From NCBI GenBank assembly GCA_022113835.1, contig JAILWY010000014.1, positions 9,673,501 to 9,737,500 on the forward strand: a stretch of DNA of 64,000 nt, in the 5' to 3' direction. This document shows positions 1-12,899 of this stretch, piece by piece (within the stretch, counting starts at the first letter, position 1; each line of letters begins with the position of its first letter). The notes under the pieces were generated by a model. That model searched no databases and was not told the DNA's origin. It worked only from the letters and a program-made list of their open reading frames with translations. Source of the stretch: Atopsyche davidsoni. Lineage: Eukaryota; Arthropoda; Insecta; Trichoptera; Hydrobiosidae. A program made the translations under genes and the position numbers.

Positions 1-2442
1 AAAGTGTTTTACTTTAGTGTGTTAATAAAAAAACATATTAAGATAAAACTGAACAGTTTTCATATGGTTAGCACTGTAAATGTACAAGATTGACTATTTA
101 TGATTTAACTTTGAAATATGATTATTACACGCTCTTTAATTTAGTGTCAGTTCCTCCACATTACTATTAAAAACAAATACGCAATTTTTTATTTCAACAA
201 TAAGCATGAAATTAATGTATATATTAAAGCTGTTTTGACCGTGCTAGTTTTACGTAATTGTAAAAATTCTGATATGTTTTGTGATAAATTGTTTAAAATC
301 TGGGTCAAATTTTGAACTGAAAGACGCAGTTTTTATAGAGAACAATCTTAACCAAGGGAAGAGTGCCATGGCTTATGGGAAGAGTTTCTGTGGAGCTAAA
401 TTTTTGCCATGAATAACTATTGCATGTTTAGTGAAATGTTTATTGCAGCTCGAGAGAGAGCTGAGGAATTCGAGGCCATCTGCCTCTAGGGATATGCATT
501 CAAACTGACTCAATATAATTTTAGTATGGATCTTGGCTTCACTTTAAAGGTGCCGTCGTAGGAATGTAGAAATTATTCAATGAAGCGTAAATTGGAAACG
601 CTGTCTTAAGCTAGCTACAATATTCAAAGTCTGATACTCTTAGTTTCTGTTATTTCATAAGAATTTTTATTACGATTAAATGGATTGTGGGAGCAAAACT
701 TATTGGTTCGGAATATTTGTTAGTCCATTGGTTCGACCGTTGACTCTGTATCGATATAACTTCGGCTCGATTCACTCTGCTTTGGCAATATCTCAGTATC
801 GTCAAAAACAATTTGTGTTGACGTTGCGTGTGTATTTAATATTCAAAAAAAAAAATCACGACATCACATTATTTTATTCGCATTATATAAAAAATACAAT
901 ATGTAGTCTGATATCAGAATTCCCGATGATTTTGGTAACCATTCGCAAAATCAGATATTGACACAATAGGCGCGTGTCTATTTGCACTATAATTAAAAAT
1001 GAGTATTCATTCAATAATTGCGCCTCGTTAAATTGTACAACAAAAAATAGTTGTTATTGCTTTATAATATTTAATTTGATATTGTTTGTTCACGCACAAG
1101 CTATTTTTATAACGATTTAATAATTGTTTCGCGAAGCCTCTTAACCTACTAGACGTTGTAAATTTTACAAAAAAATATTTAATGTGTACATGAATTATTA
1201 AATAATTTCTCGTTTGTTAAAAAAACCCAGTATAAAGCAAACCAGAACATAAGCTTTGAAGATGTTTAAGATGTCACAGGTGAAAAAATAATTTTAAAAA
1301 AGATTGGGGGAATTTAAAAGTTTTTTTTATTTCTATTCATAAATAATAAAATAAGTTTAATAAAATCTGCATTCAACAACTTTAAAAACAAAAAAAAAAG
1401 TTGTTTTGTTTCTGAAATTGAAAAATCGAAAAAAAATATTTCCAACTGGGTCTGGAGCATAAAGCTGTAACTAAAAGCACTCTTCAGTCTTCATTGTGAT
1501 CCGTACTCAAAAATAAACAACTAAAACAGTGTTTGGAATTTATGGCAGTACGCCAATTCGCCATTTTTGAAAATAAAACAATGTTTTTTAAAGCGGTTTA
1601 AATTTTTTTAAATGGTTTTTTAAAAATCCTAAACCATTTTTCTCGGTAAAAAAAACATATAAAGGGTGAGTGTCTTTTATTCAAATAAATGAAAAAGTGT
1701 TGTGCCTAAAAACCTAACAACAACAAAAAATTGTTAGTATTATATTGAACATACGAATTATTAAATTAACTACACATTGTAAATTATATATTAAAGCAGT
1801 AGTAAAAGATTATATTAAGGAAGTTGAAATTTGTACTCGAGTATTTCAAGTGTTTATTAAATAAATCTAGACAATTTATTTATTTTATACAATAGTATTA
1901 AATTTATCCTGGTGCATGCGATTATGTTTTATCCACAAAAAAGGTTTATATCTGATTTAAAGAGAAACGCCAAAACATCGATGCATTAAATCTTTACTAT
2001 TATTTTAAGTAAAATAATTTAATTCTAAAAATACACTTGAACAAGTTGAAGTTTTCAAATGTATTACCATCATAAGTCTTAGTTTGAACTGGGTGTCAAC
2101 AATTAATAAACGTGTAATTAATGAATAAGGCATATTGATTACGTATTCAGGTACTTATGTAAATAATTCCGTGACGCAGAACATATGTAGATATTTCCTT
2201 AAGTCTCGTACATATATCAGGTAAATATCAGACTGTGAAATAGAGGCGAAGCCTAGGCAGCATGCGGGAGACATCAGATTCACCTGTGCGATGGAAATTA
2301 TACTCCAAGGAATCTCGGAGATGTATGGAGCAAACACGCCGGGCCACTCCCGCGAAGCAAATATTATCACAGAAAATGAGTTAATACCCTGGCAAGAATC
2401 TAAGAAATATATGTGTGACTCTGTTTCATTAAAATACGCGTA

Positions 2443-2483
<41 letters not shown>

Positions 2484-3460
2484 AAATATTTTTTGACTCA
2501 TTCTGAAACTGAAATGCTTATTTTATTGGAAAGTCTTTTTACATTTCAATATGAAACCACCTTTTTGGCCAACATATTGATATAAATAATTCTTATTCAA
2601 GTCTTCTCAACAGACGAGCATAATCTTGAAGTCTTTGGGTGCTTCGTGATATATTTTTTTGGAGTAGAAATTCCAACTGGTAAACATATTAATTGACACA
2701 ACAAGCTTGAAAAAAAAAATAGCACGCCATGAAAATATGTTGTCATTGCCTATTTCTACATATTTTAATTAACACAATAAGTAATATTGTATGATTGTTA
2801 AGTTTTTGCTCAGCTAATAAAACAGCCATTAGGGGGTGGAATATATATTATACGTGAAACGAACTCACCCCGTGCGGCTCTAGTAATTGCCTACTTCCCA
2901 ACTCGTCTCGGTACAAATGGAATAGTCTTGTAGCGCGGGTTAATTGCCAAGACAATCGCCTTCCCCGGCGTCTTGGTGTAGCCTAAAGACTCCTGGGAAC
3001 CTCTGATGACGAGCACCACTCGGTCTTACGGCGGAGATCAGCAGCGCGCTCGCGGTTCAGTGAACGTGAAGAGACATCGTATATGTTTATATTTTAGATG
3101 TTTCGCCGGGTTGGTAGTCTCTTAAGTGCGGGTACTTAGCTTTTTTCGCTTTCAAGTGTCTTGTATTAAGTTTTTGACTGTCACTGTCTAAAATATCTCA
3201 ATAAATACAAACAATACAACTATTAGTTAAATCGTAGCTCATAATTATAGCGGCAAGCCATATACCTTATTTTACCGCAGATATTATGCAAATAATTTTT
3301 TATTAAAAATATAATCTTTAAAAAATACGTAAAAGGAGACCAATTTTACAAACATACAATTTTTAGATTTTGCTATTTTTGTTGAAAGTTTTTTTCGGGT
3401 GGAAAATACGAGTATTGTCTTTGAAAATGGTTCTGCATAATTTCATACATCTACTAGATG
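1..3460. other. Gene-free AT-rich stretch with one GC-rich island
   Basis: ORFs here are short and not protein-like. The island 2870-3075 (with GCGCGCTCGCGGTTCAGTG near 3040) is the only part with raised GC; it could be a promoter or enhancer. No RNA gene or transposon recognised. Confidence 0.5.
2446..2481. repeat. (TA)n microsatellite
   Basis: About 36 nt of uninterrupted TA. Confidence 0.95.
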
Positions 3461-3469
3461 TATATTTAA

Positions 3470-3630
3470 ATATTTTTGAATAAAATACTTGAGTGATTTT
3501 CCACATTTTCGTTTTTATTAGTGGCATTAATAAACAGAGTTTGATAATGCCAACGTGAAAGGTTGGCGAAACCGGTCACTAATAAAAACGAAAATGTGAA
3601 AAATCACTCAAGTATTTTATTCAAAAATAT
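3470..3630. mobile_element. Foldback element, 54-bp arms, family A
   Basis: Arms 3470-3523 and 3577-3630 are reverse complements with one mismatch. The 53-bp centre contains CCAACGTGAAAGGTTGG and GCGAAACCGGT. Relatives occur at 36052 and 48711, so it is a repeat family of this genome. No coding capacity. Confidence 0.85.
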
Positions 3631-3944
3631 TGAATTTCATAGATGTATATTTGTTAGAAAATCCTAGCAAATCTGCCCGCAAGGGCTTAACTTTTGGTGT
3701 TATTAAGATATTTTTTATTTGATAAATGTTATTTCAGCTGGATTGCGTAAATTGCTACGTGCATGTTAAAAAAAACGAAGATTCAAAGATATTTAAATTT
3801 TCAGTGTAGACTTTTAGTCTTGTCAGTAAATATTTGCTATTGATAAACATTTTGTGGTTTAGACAACTGCAGCAGTAAAACTGCATAAAATGTCGTTAGT
3901 GATAAGTAAATTGTCTATGATAAACACTGTACTTTGTCTATGGC

Positions 3945-4320
3945 AATAATGTCATGCGAGCCGGTCGACATTGTCGCCACCCCTCGTCAGTCAGAGCAAA
4001 GCCAACGAGCAGAACAGACGCGTGAGATTGATCCCTCCCCGAGCCTGCACTCCATAAATATCTGTACGTAGCCGAAGGAGCCCGTACGGGCGTCATGATA
4101 ATGACAGATGCGCATCTGCATCCGGCGCGCGGCACTTCCGGCGTGCGCTGAGCGGTGTGCGCACGCCGGAAGCGAGCCGGCGCGGGCGAATGTGAATCCG
4201 CACTTAAAATGCAAACCCGACGGGACGCTCGCCGCGGTCCTTTATGCCGCGTCACAGTTGCGTCGGCGCAACGGCGTGCTTTATGGCCGTTTTATATCCG
4301 AGATGTTATGCTTTATGTGC
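3945..4320. other. CpG-rich island with TTTATG-type sites
   Basis: The most GC-rich part of the left half. Several overlapping ORFs on both strands reflect base composition and have no recognisable domain. It contains the 14-bp hairpin and four TTTATG/CATAAA words (4052, 4241, 4280 and 4312), which resemble Caudal/Abd-B type homeodomain sites. Likely regulatory; function unproven. Confidence 0.4.
4135..4172. repeat. GC-rich hairpin, 14-bp perfect stem
   Basis: CTTCCGGCGTGCGC (4135-4148) pairs perfectly with 4159-4172 across a 10-nt loop. It lies in the most GC-rich island of the left region. It may be a cruciform, a structured RNA or a chance feature of CpG-rich sequence. Confidence 0.8.
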
Positions 4321-4373
4321 GCATTGAGCTTTTTTTTTATTTTAAAACTTCAAATGCCGAGTAAAGATTTTAC

Positions 4374-4679
4374 GATGAAACTAAATGTTTTTGAATATGG
4401 CAGTAAAACCCGGCTTCGTGGATATGATTGGTCTATGACGTGCACGGTGAATTTTGTATTGTGGGGTGACACGTCGTCAAAACTTTCTCCTATTCTACCA
4501 TAAAAGCCAAAGACAAATATTAAGATGGATATAAGCCAATTGAAACATAGATGTTTGCTTTTTATGTGTTTGCTGTATTGAGTTTTTAATTGCTATGAAG
4601 CTAAATGATTTTCAGTAAAACCCAGTTTTGTGGTATATTTTTAGCCTATGACATGCACGGACAATTTCGTATTGTGGGT
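4374..4679 (+). repeat. Diverged direct repeat pair, 220-bp spacing
   Basis: Two copies of about 90 bp, 4374-4468 and 4594-4679, share CAGTAAAACCC, a GTCTATGAC/GCCTATGAC plus TGCACGG block and TCGTATTGTGGG/TTGTATTGTGGG. A shorter word, AACATAGATGT, also recurs at 4544, 4693 and 4934. The palindrome at 4705 is embedded just after the second copy. Confidence 0.75.
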
Positions 4680-4704
4680 AGAAGTCTATTGTAACATAGA
4701 TGTC

Positions 4705-4891
4705 AACAATAAAATAAAACCAAATGGTTTTGGAGACTACGTTTATTTTGCTTATAGCGAGAGCTCTTTCGCCGAACACGGCATCTTCAAGACTCTTCAA
4801 GAGTCTTGAAGATGCCGTGTTCGGCGAAAGAGCTCTCGCTATAAGCAAAATAAACGTAGTCTCCAAAACCATTTGGTTTTATTTTATTGTT
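4705..4891. repeat. 187-bp perfect palindrome (93-bp arms, 1-nt centre)
   Basis: The arms 4705-4797 and 4799-4891 are exact reverse complements around C4798. Pairing stops abruptly at both ends (C4704 against A4892). Each arm runs from AT-rich outside (AACAATAAAATAAAACC) to GC-richer near the centre (GCCGAACACGGCATC). Both strands carry near-identical short ORFs only because of the symmetry. It lies inside a cluster of degenerate direct repeats. Origin could be a foldback transposon, a replication or repair inversion, or a hairpin-RNA locus. Confidence 0.95.
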
Positions 4892-4999
4892 ATAAAATGG
4901 AGTATTACAAAATAAATACCAGTTCCATTAAATAACATAGATGTCTGTTTATTATCATAGATCTTTGGCTTTAATAATGATGTCTATGGAGTTTTCATT

Positions 5000-7900
5000 T
5001 TCAAACATCATTTGCTGATTGTGATTATTCCAGAAAGTTCTCGGCATTGTACAGAATATTTTTAATTTTTGAAAGTTTTCCCCTGTCAATAACAAATTAA
5101 TTATAATTTTAAAATCTCAAAAACAAGGTAACTACGATGTATATTTTATGCTTATTTTGGTATCCTACGCTCTATTGTGTATTCACACTTAGTTTTTATT
5201 TGAAAATGGTAAAATGAAGACCTCATGGTTTAACTATATATTTGTTTACCGGTGTAGTGTCAAAATTTACAAAATAATACTTTTGAACTTTGAACGATAT
5301 CAGTTTAGGATGAAGAATTTTTAATATACTAAATATTTCCATTTATAGTGCGTTGTGCAGGCTTAATATATAGTTTTTTTACGTGGTCTTTAATTTTGTG
5401 TGTACCTTTTGTAAAGCCGATGCTTATAAATTCTTCAAATTGTAAATAACTTCTTTGCTTTGCTTTTTTTAATTACTCCTTAAATGTACCATAAACAAAA
5501 GATAAGTCAAGTTTTAAAATGAGTTATGTGACATGTAGAGATAGTAATGCCACATCAATTATTACAGGTTCTTACTATTATTATTTTTATAAGATAGGCA
5601 AGAGTTGTGTAATAACAATCAGTGAAGTATTTCTTTTAGTTTTCATAATTATAAAGTTTTGTATATTTATAATATTCCAGCGTTTTACATACAAAGAAGA
5701 AGATGCAAACATATTATGCGATTATTATGAATAATTTGTGCATATATGTCGATTCCCAGAATATATTAATTCGCCCCCAGGTGTAGAGATACAGGTAAGA
5801 CTAGTAGGTACAGATTATCCCGGAATATTAATAGCCGAGATATAATCCCACGCTGTTTAGCAAGCAGTTAGTATAGCTGTTCTCGTATAACGCCAGTTTT
5901 AGAGAAGATCTTATAACATATGATTTGATCGGAACAAAGCGAGTTAATTTAATTTTATAGTTATTCAATATGCTTTGGGCTTTGTCTGATTCAACTACAA
6001 AATTTAATACATTTATTTAATAATGTTTAAATGCATTTTTATTATAAGGTACTGTGATGAAAAATTATCTGAACCTCTATATGACATTGTTTAATGTTAT
6101 CGGCGAAAATTGACGATCAATCTGAAGTAAGTAAAGTTCAAGGGTCAGGTTGGTATCATTGTCGAGTGCGCTATTTCTAAGAATTAAGATATAAATAAAA
6201 TAATAAAAAATAGTAACACCGGTAAAGTGATAAAAAAAATTCGATACTCTCTTTTTCCACAACAGAAAGGTTACGCATACAAGTAATCGTAATTATCTGG
6301 TTTTCTTGGTTAGAATCCACATCGAAGACTCAACAAATTTAATATGTCAAATGAAACAGCAAAAAAACTCCCCTAGCCGTTAAATATAAAAAGCAAATAA
6401 AGCAATAAAACCGTTTTATCAATAAAAAATAAAAAAAATTCCCAGGGAGATTCTAGAGGGAGGATAAATAATAAAAAATACCTGTCTACGTCTGTGTCAT
6501 CGAACTATTACCGATCGGCGTGGACGGCCACCGCTCCTCCGGCACCTGCATAATTGAGTTGGGTCGACGGAGCCAAGCTCATATTTTTCCATTTCTAAGT
6601 CAATAATCGTCCGAGGCGACTTCAAAGGAAGGGGGTGTGTTTGCGCCGGTGGCCACCCCTAACGATCCCAATTAGATCCTCTTTGCAGAATTTCCATCAA
6701 CGTTTAAAACTTATTGATGGGCTTCCTGGCCTCAGTAGAATTTTTTTACTATATTTAAACTATTTTTCTAACCAGAATACTTTATAATTGCAGTTTTTTG
6801 TGCGACATTTAATAATGATTAAAAATAAATACATCTATTACACCTATCTACAGACAGTATTTTTTAAATATTTTATTTAATTACACCTTTAACCATGTAT
6901 CTTTTTCACATAAAAAAACGTATTGTTACATTACGATCATCAGTTTATACGTATTTGATATGCTTATGTTGGAAACTAAGAGTAGAATTTATCTTTATCT
7001 GTACATGAAAGCTATTTTTAGATATCAACTTTAATATATCCAACACGTTGGCAGTGCGTATTTGATATCAGTAAATCCTGCTAGATACTCTAAAATATTA
7101 AATAGATTAAAAAATACTTTGAAACTTTTTGGTTGTGTTTTAACATTTGCTTTTAAATAACCAAATATCTTATTAAAATTAGCCATATATAAGATTCTTG
7201 TTTAAATCTAACACTGTTTAATTTTTGAAGTATGCTTTATAAAGTGATAGTAAAATAATATAGTGGTATGGCTGTGGGATCTTATTTAAAATTGTATCAC
7301 TCTGCTTGTCGTTTTGCTAGTGGCATCTAAGATTGATATTATTAAGTTCTCTTTAAGCTGATATTATTTATATGAAAATTAAGTGTTTAGTAAAAAAAGC
7401 AGTTCGAATTAATGCAGTCAAGCACAACTACTGTTGCTTCTGATCTCTTTTCAACTTGAAACATCTAAGATGAGTTGTTATGATTTATAGACTTCCTGTT
7501 AAGATCACAAACGCGTCTTATAAAAAAAAAATGTGAAAGATATAGTAATGGGAAGTCCTGAACTATTTTATAACCTTAACCTTAAGATATTTTTTTCAAT
7601 ATTGTTTAACTGCATAGTAATGAAATTGATAACTTTTTCAAATTTAAATCAGGATATTTTTAAAAAGTAGACGTCTGCAATATCAAATAAATATAGAAAA
7701 AAAACGATGATAGCCCAATATGATGCAAAGGTAAAAATCACCACTTGATACAGGTACAAACGAATTGCCTTCTTTTCCAGCGGTGCGCTACCCGAAATAA
7801 AAATCGAATAATTCAATGGACCAATTTGAATACGATAATAGCTCTGGTATGTTAGAACTCGCAATATGTAACTTGTATTGCGTTGTAAATAAAGACTAGG

Positions 7901-8990
7901 ATATTGCGGCACACATAAATCTATCGTAATATATGCGGGCCCGAAATCGGCTCGCGGACCCACCGTTTACATTATATGAAAGGATGCGTGCTATTTTTAA
8001 ACCAAATATATTACATTTGAATATTCGGGGTGGAATTTGATTTTTTTTTTTATTTATTCATTTCCGGTGTGGGTGTAAAATTATTTATTTACATCCATTG
8101 GCGGGAGGGCTGCTTAAGTATTCTCTTCAGATATCCTGAAAGGCCCTATAGTTTCGACTGAAACATAAAAAACCTTTATACCGCTAAAAATATAGAATAT
8201 AAAAATAACGCTTTTGAAAAGAAAAGACCCAACAAAAAATTTTTGTTCGTTTTTGTGGATTTTTTTAATAGCCTCATAATTACATAGTTAATTATGTTAA
8301 CAAATGCAATTCATGTATCGCATATTTTGAATCTAGGCGATGATTTTGAAAAAAATTATATTTCAGGTAAACTACATTGACACGAGACAGCAGAAACCAA
8401 TGTGATGAATATTGGAAATAATGTGCTAATATTTAAAAAAAATTATTGATGCTACTTTTTTATATACATGAAAATTTTATTCTTTTTTCATAAAAAAATA
8501 ACACATCTTATTAGCCATAACACCTATGAAAGGAAATAAACCTTCGACTAAAAAGCCTGCAAAGTTATATTTATAATTATATTAAATAAGAAAATTAATT
8601 ATTCATTCTATGCGATATGCTATACTTCCTCTACCAGTGTGTGTAATAAAAAATAAAACCAGCAATAGGCAATAATATGAGTTCTAGTTACAACTTAAAA
8701 TTTTTCAGTTAGTAATTATCATTAAATTTTAAATACATTTTGCACAGTTGATTCTAACAGTTCAACACTGTGATTTCATTCGTTGGAAATAAAATGAAAA
8801 GACGTGTCACAAGTGATTGTTATGGAGCTATGGAGCTTATACAAATTTAAGAATCTTAAAACCAAAGAATGATTTACACAACAAAAAAAAACTTATCACA
8901 ATATTTAAACTATATTAAATGAATATTAAAACTATGGTATTAATTAATATTTATAAACTTTTTTGCACCAACTTAAATTTTTGATCGAAA
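5000..8990. other. Gene-free AT-rich stretch with two GC-richer islands
   Basis: Islands at about 5755-5910 and 6485-6725 (with GATCGGCGTGGACGGCCACC and CCGGTGGCCACCCC) stand out from AT-rich surroundings. No coding or mobile-element signal recognised. Confidence 0.4.
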
Positions 8991-8999
8991 TAATCCGAA

Positions 9000-9945
9000 A
9001 GCAATCTAAAAAAGGCCCAAAGGCTCCACACTAAATTGGGCCATATTTGGGGATACCCCCCACCACCTCTGGGCTTAAATTTTGATTAAATTAATATAAG
9101 CCTACAGCTTGCGGCGCACCGCCCTGGGCCCGGAGTATGCCGCACACGTATGGAGCATAAATGACTCCGCATACTATCGGCGCTGCCCTCCCGGAGGTGA
9201 GCCATAAAACACCAGACGCAGCATTGTAAAACCACCCTTAGAATTTGAGGTGCTGGGAATTTTTCACGCTCAAATTTATTGCGAAATCGCGCTAAGTGAC
9301 CTTGCCCTGAAAGCATTGTGGATTATTAAATAAAAGAGTACTTGCTGTCACTCGTATAAACGTTTTGTTATATTCATGATTTAACTCAGTTGATCACATG
9401 ATGACATTACTTCACATGATCAATTAATTCAATGTATAAAAACCACAGAGCATTGAATTATATATATATGTCATTGAAATCATAAATATAAATATGTGTG
9501 TAATATACAAAGAAAATAACTTGATACGATTTATCTAATTATTGCTATTGAATGATAACACGTACAAGATGCTACTGTTCTAAACATTTCATGAATGAAA
9601 TCTTTTGAAATACAGCTTAACATATTTTTCGAAAACGTTGATTTATTACTTCTCACTAATATGCAGCCTCCTATAAAGACTTTTGATATGTAAAAGGAAA
9701 AAATCGTAAAAATAAAATTCAGTTACAGACTCTATCTTAAGTTTAACCCAAAGAGGGCAGCTCCGAAGCTTTCCAGTTGAAAATCCATGCTCCGGGCTGT
9801 CTAAGGCTGTCTCTCATAGAATCAAGAAAGACGCACCCTTTGGCATGTGTCCTCGTAAGACTGAGAATCCTTATCTTCAGACCGCACACCTTGCGGCAGG
9901 TGCGACAGGTGCAGCCGCTTTGTGCGTCATGTGACATTCAATTTA
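9000..9945. other. Two GC-rich islands, coding status unclear
   Basis: 9000-9320 and 9740-9945 are GC-rich with 60-76-codon ORFs on the minus strand. The second encodes a Cys-rich piece (CTCRTCRKVCG) that might be exon sequence, but no convincing splice pair or family match was seen. A conserved non-coding block is equally possible. Confidence 0.3.
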
Positions 9946-10439
9946 TGGCAATAAATCGATTCCTTTTTTCATTCATAACCTTCTTAAATATATTTGAAAG
10001 GTAAAAAAATATTTTATTTAAATAATAATGCTAATAAGTCTAAATATTATTTTTCAATGTCGTCAAAAGAACTCAACACATTAGTTTTTACAAAAACCAT
10101 AATGTAATTAAAAATTATAATATACCTGTTATTTCTTATATTTACTATAATTTTAAAGGTTATAAATGAATACATCATATTTTATCGTTTACTTTATTGG
10201 GGTTATTTGTGAAATACTCTAATTTTAATGAGTGCGCATTTAACAGAGAAGCCAATATAATAAAAACAACAGATGTTTGACATAAAATAAGAATAAGCTA
10301 GATACTATCATTCTATTTATATTATTATATGATGTTGTATATTAATAATGTACTATGTATAAACAATGTAGTATAGGTAGTAGTGTGTTGTTTAAATAGT
10401 AATGAATTTAAAGTTACAGTGTTTAAAAATAAACAATGT

Positions 10440-11560
10440 TAGACGATTCGATCGCCCACTAGTTTAAAAGGTATATAGACTAACGAAATCCCCGTGAATG
10501 TATGCAAGAGGATGGTTTAGTTCCTAGAACGCGAAGGGGTGAATCTCTCCCCCGAGGGCGTCCCCGCCGCCCGGCCGGGACACATTCGGGGCGGTTTATC
10601 TCCGCAGGTAAGCAGATTAGATTGAAAGAATAATACCAAAGACTTGAGGGCACCGTAAACACACGGGAGGCTGTATGGTTTTTGTAAAAGGTGTTTTAAT
10701 GCCCACCTAAAAGCTTACGGCGTGGTGGCGTCGTCCTCTTACAAAAACGCTCTCGGGTACGAAACACAAACTGAGACCGTAAATCTAACTGAAACGGCCC
10801 GTATACAATGAACAAACATACAGCCGCATTTAAGAACACACTTTCTCAATATTTGTTCTAATTTGCAATAAAATTATTTATTTTTAGATTTATTTGCAAT
10901 TTCTTAAATCTGGAATTCGGTGTTTTTCTCTTAACTAACTGAATGTAGTTTAAAAAATGATATTCAACATGAATTTTTTTAACTGCTGTAACACCATCGA
11001 ATTTTTTTAATATTTAATATTCTTGTAACAAAAAAATATGTAGTTAAATAAAAGTAGATGAAATAAAAATTTCTGTTCAATATTATTACAAATATTTTTT
11101 TTTTGCAGTTAAAAAGTCATTAAAATAATGAAATGACAATCGAATTAATAAACTTATATAATCTATGGGTGATATATAATATATATATTATGTTATATAT
11201 ATATAAAACTGACACTTTGTTAGACATACAAAATATTAGTGCTTATGTATGAACTGATTTAAATGAGGTGGTTTATAATTCGACTGCAATATAAAAAAAT
11301 AAGACTGAAGATTTTATTTTAAATCGTAACATTATCCGTCGGGCTCCCAAATGCCATAGTCTGGTGCAACCTCACGAGGTTTTCCGTTCCCTTTGAGCAT
11401 TTACCAGTCTGAAGAATAACCATTTCAAGGAAATGAAGATTTCCTTTATATTTTGAAAATCAAATTTGTAGTGGAGTTTTCTTGTTGACGCAACAGTTCG
11501 CCTGGAAAATACCACCAAGAGGAAAGAAGGGAGGCAAGGCGCCACGAGGGAAGTCGTAAT
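10440..11560. other. GC-richer islands in AT-rich sequence
   Basis: Islands at 10480-10810 (CCCCGCCGCCCGGCCGGG near 10560) and 11335-11560. No gene recognised. The spacing of islands resembles a cis-regulatory landscape. Confidence 0.35.
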
Positions 11561-11759
11561 ATTTGATCAAGACTTTTTCTGTAGTTGTCGAAATAGTTTT
11601 TTTATATATATAATATTTTTTTATTGGGCAGTAAGCTAAGTTGATAGAAACTAATTTGCCTTTAAAAATATTTCTTGCGTGGATATTCAAAATTTACACA
11701 GAGTAAATATTCGTTAAGGTATTAAATATTTTTTTTAAGCTTGTAGGTTTTTATTCATA

Positions 11760-11952
11760 ACAAATCACTTGTCATGTGTGTATGAAGAAATAAAAAGATC
11801 AGACACGCACAATTTTGAAACCAATCGTCTTCGGTCAAATTAAATTGTGCCTGACCCCGATAACAATACCACGGTACTCAGGACGGGGATAAACCGAAAA
11901 TCTTTCGACAGTGTCAAAACGCTCTAACCGCTGAGCCAACAGCTTCGTGATT
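11760..11952 (-). mobile_element. tRNA-derived SINE (minus strand)
   Basis: On the minus strand the element opens with GTTGGCTCAGCGGTTAGAGC, a good tRNA A-box region, followed after about 35 nt by a degenerate B box (CGGTTTATCCCCG). An unrelated body and an AT-rich tail follow. This is the usual layout of a pol III-transcribed SINE. Confidence 0.7.
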
Positions 11953-12180
11953 TTTTCAGTTTCAAAGCATGATATGAAAATTCAACGCAGACTCCTGATA
12001 ACGTTCCGCAATATGAGATTTACGACCGTTTACTATAAAGCAGCGCTCTACCTCAAGACTCATAAATGCTGAGAAAAAAGTATTCAAACGGAGGATATAA
12101 AAAATTCCGCAGTCAAATCACTTGCGCCGTATAGGGAGGAGTGACTCCCCTCGGAGGCGTCCTTTAGAGGCGTCTTCATA

Positions 12181-12485
12181 AGAGACAATAAAATGCAAAC
12201 GCCTCGACCAAAGTATACGCCTTACTAGAGACGTTACTCCTGCACCACCTCGTCACGAACTAGAAAGTACCAGGGTTCGTAATTTACGCGCCGCACTTCT
12301 GAAAAATTGTCAAGGTGTTTCATTGAAGTTACTTCTACTATTTTGACATATCGGATGTCGATATTTAATCAAGAGAGACAATAAAGTGCAAATGCCACAA
12401 AGAAAAATATTATTTATTAGAGATATAACTCCTGCCTTACCTGTCATAAAGTATAGTATATAGGTTGGTTGTTTACGCTTTTGGT
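12181..12485 (+). repeat. Diverged tandem duplication, 193-bp spacing
   Basis: The block from 12181 (AGAGACAATAAAATGCAAAC) recurs from 12374 (AGAGACAATAAAGTGCAAAT). Similarity continues for about 110 bp: TTACTAGAGACGTTACTCCTGC against TTATTAGAGATATAACTCCTGC style matches. The first copy is GC-richer than the second. Confidence 0.7.
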
Positions 12486-12899
12486 CTTTTAGCTGTTATA
12501 TACAACGGTATGTATGCGTAAAAAACATATGCTCACTTCTAGATTGCTTGTTTAAACTTTAAATAACGAGGTTTAAATGAATTGCCAATTAGAGAATATA
12601 TCACTTAATTCAAAATAAATTTTTTATCATAAAACTTCGGAAAGCGGAATTTGGTTGAAATTTTTGCCAATTAGGCACTCGTTTAAAGAATAATTATTTA
12701 CAGCATCTTTCGTCAAACTTATTAAAGAAAAGGTAAGTCAAGATCGGACACACTAATTATAACAAAGATGATTTATAACAGAAGCTTTTAGAAAGAGGTA
12801 ATAAATTTTATATATATAACGTGTATTTATTCAAAATTATTCTTGTTATTTCAAATAGAGCTTAGTTAATGATAACAATTAAATTGGGCTCCGTTAATT

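Noticed and set aside
680..961. 93-codon plus ORF
   Set aside because: AT-rich, no domain pattern, no splice or promoter context; chance ORF.
3938..4503. Overlapping ORFs of 69-131 codons on both strands
   Set aside because: Explained by high GC lowering stop frequency; no recognisable protein features.
4612..4915. Matching ORFs on both strands
   Set aside because: They mirror each other only because the DNA is a palindrome.
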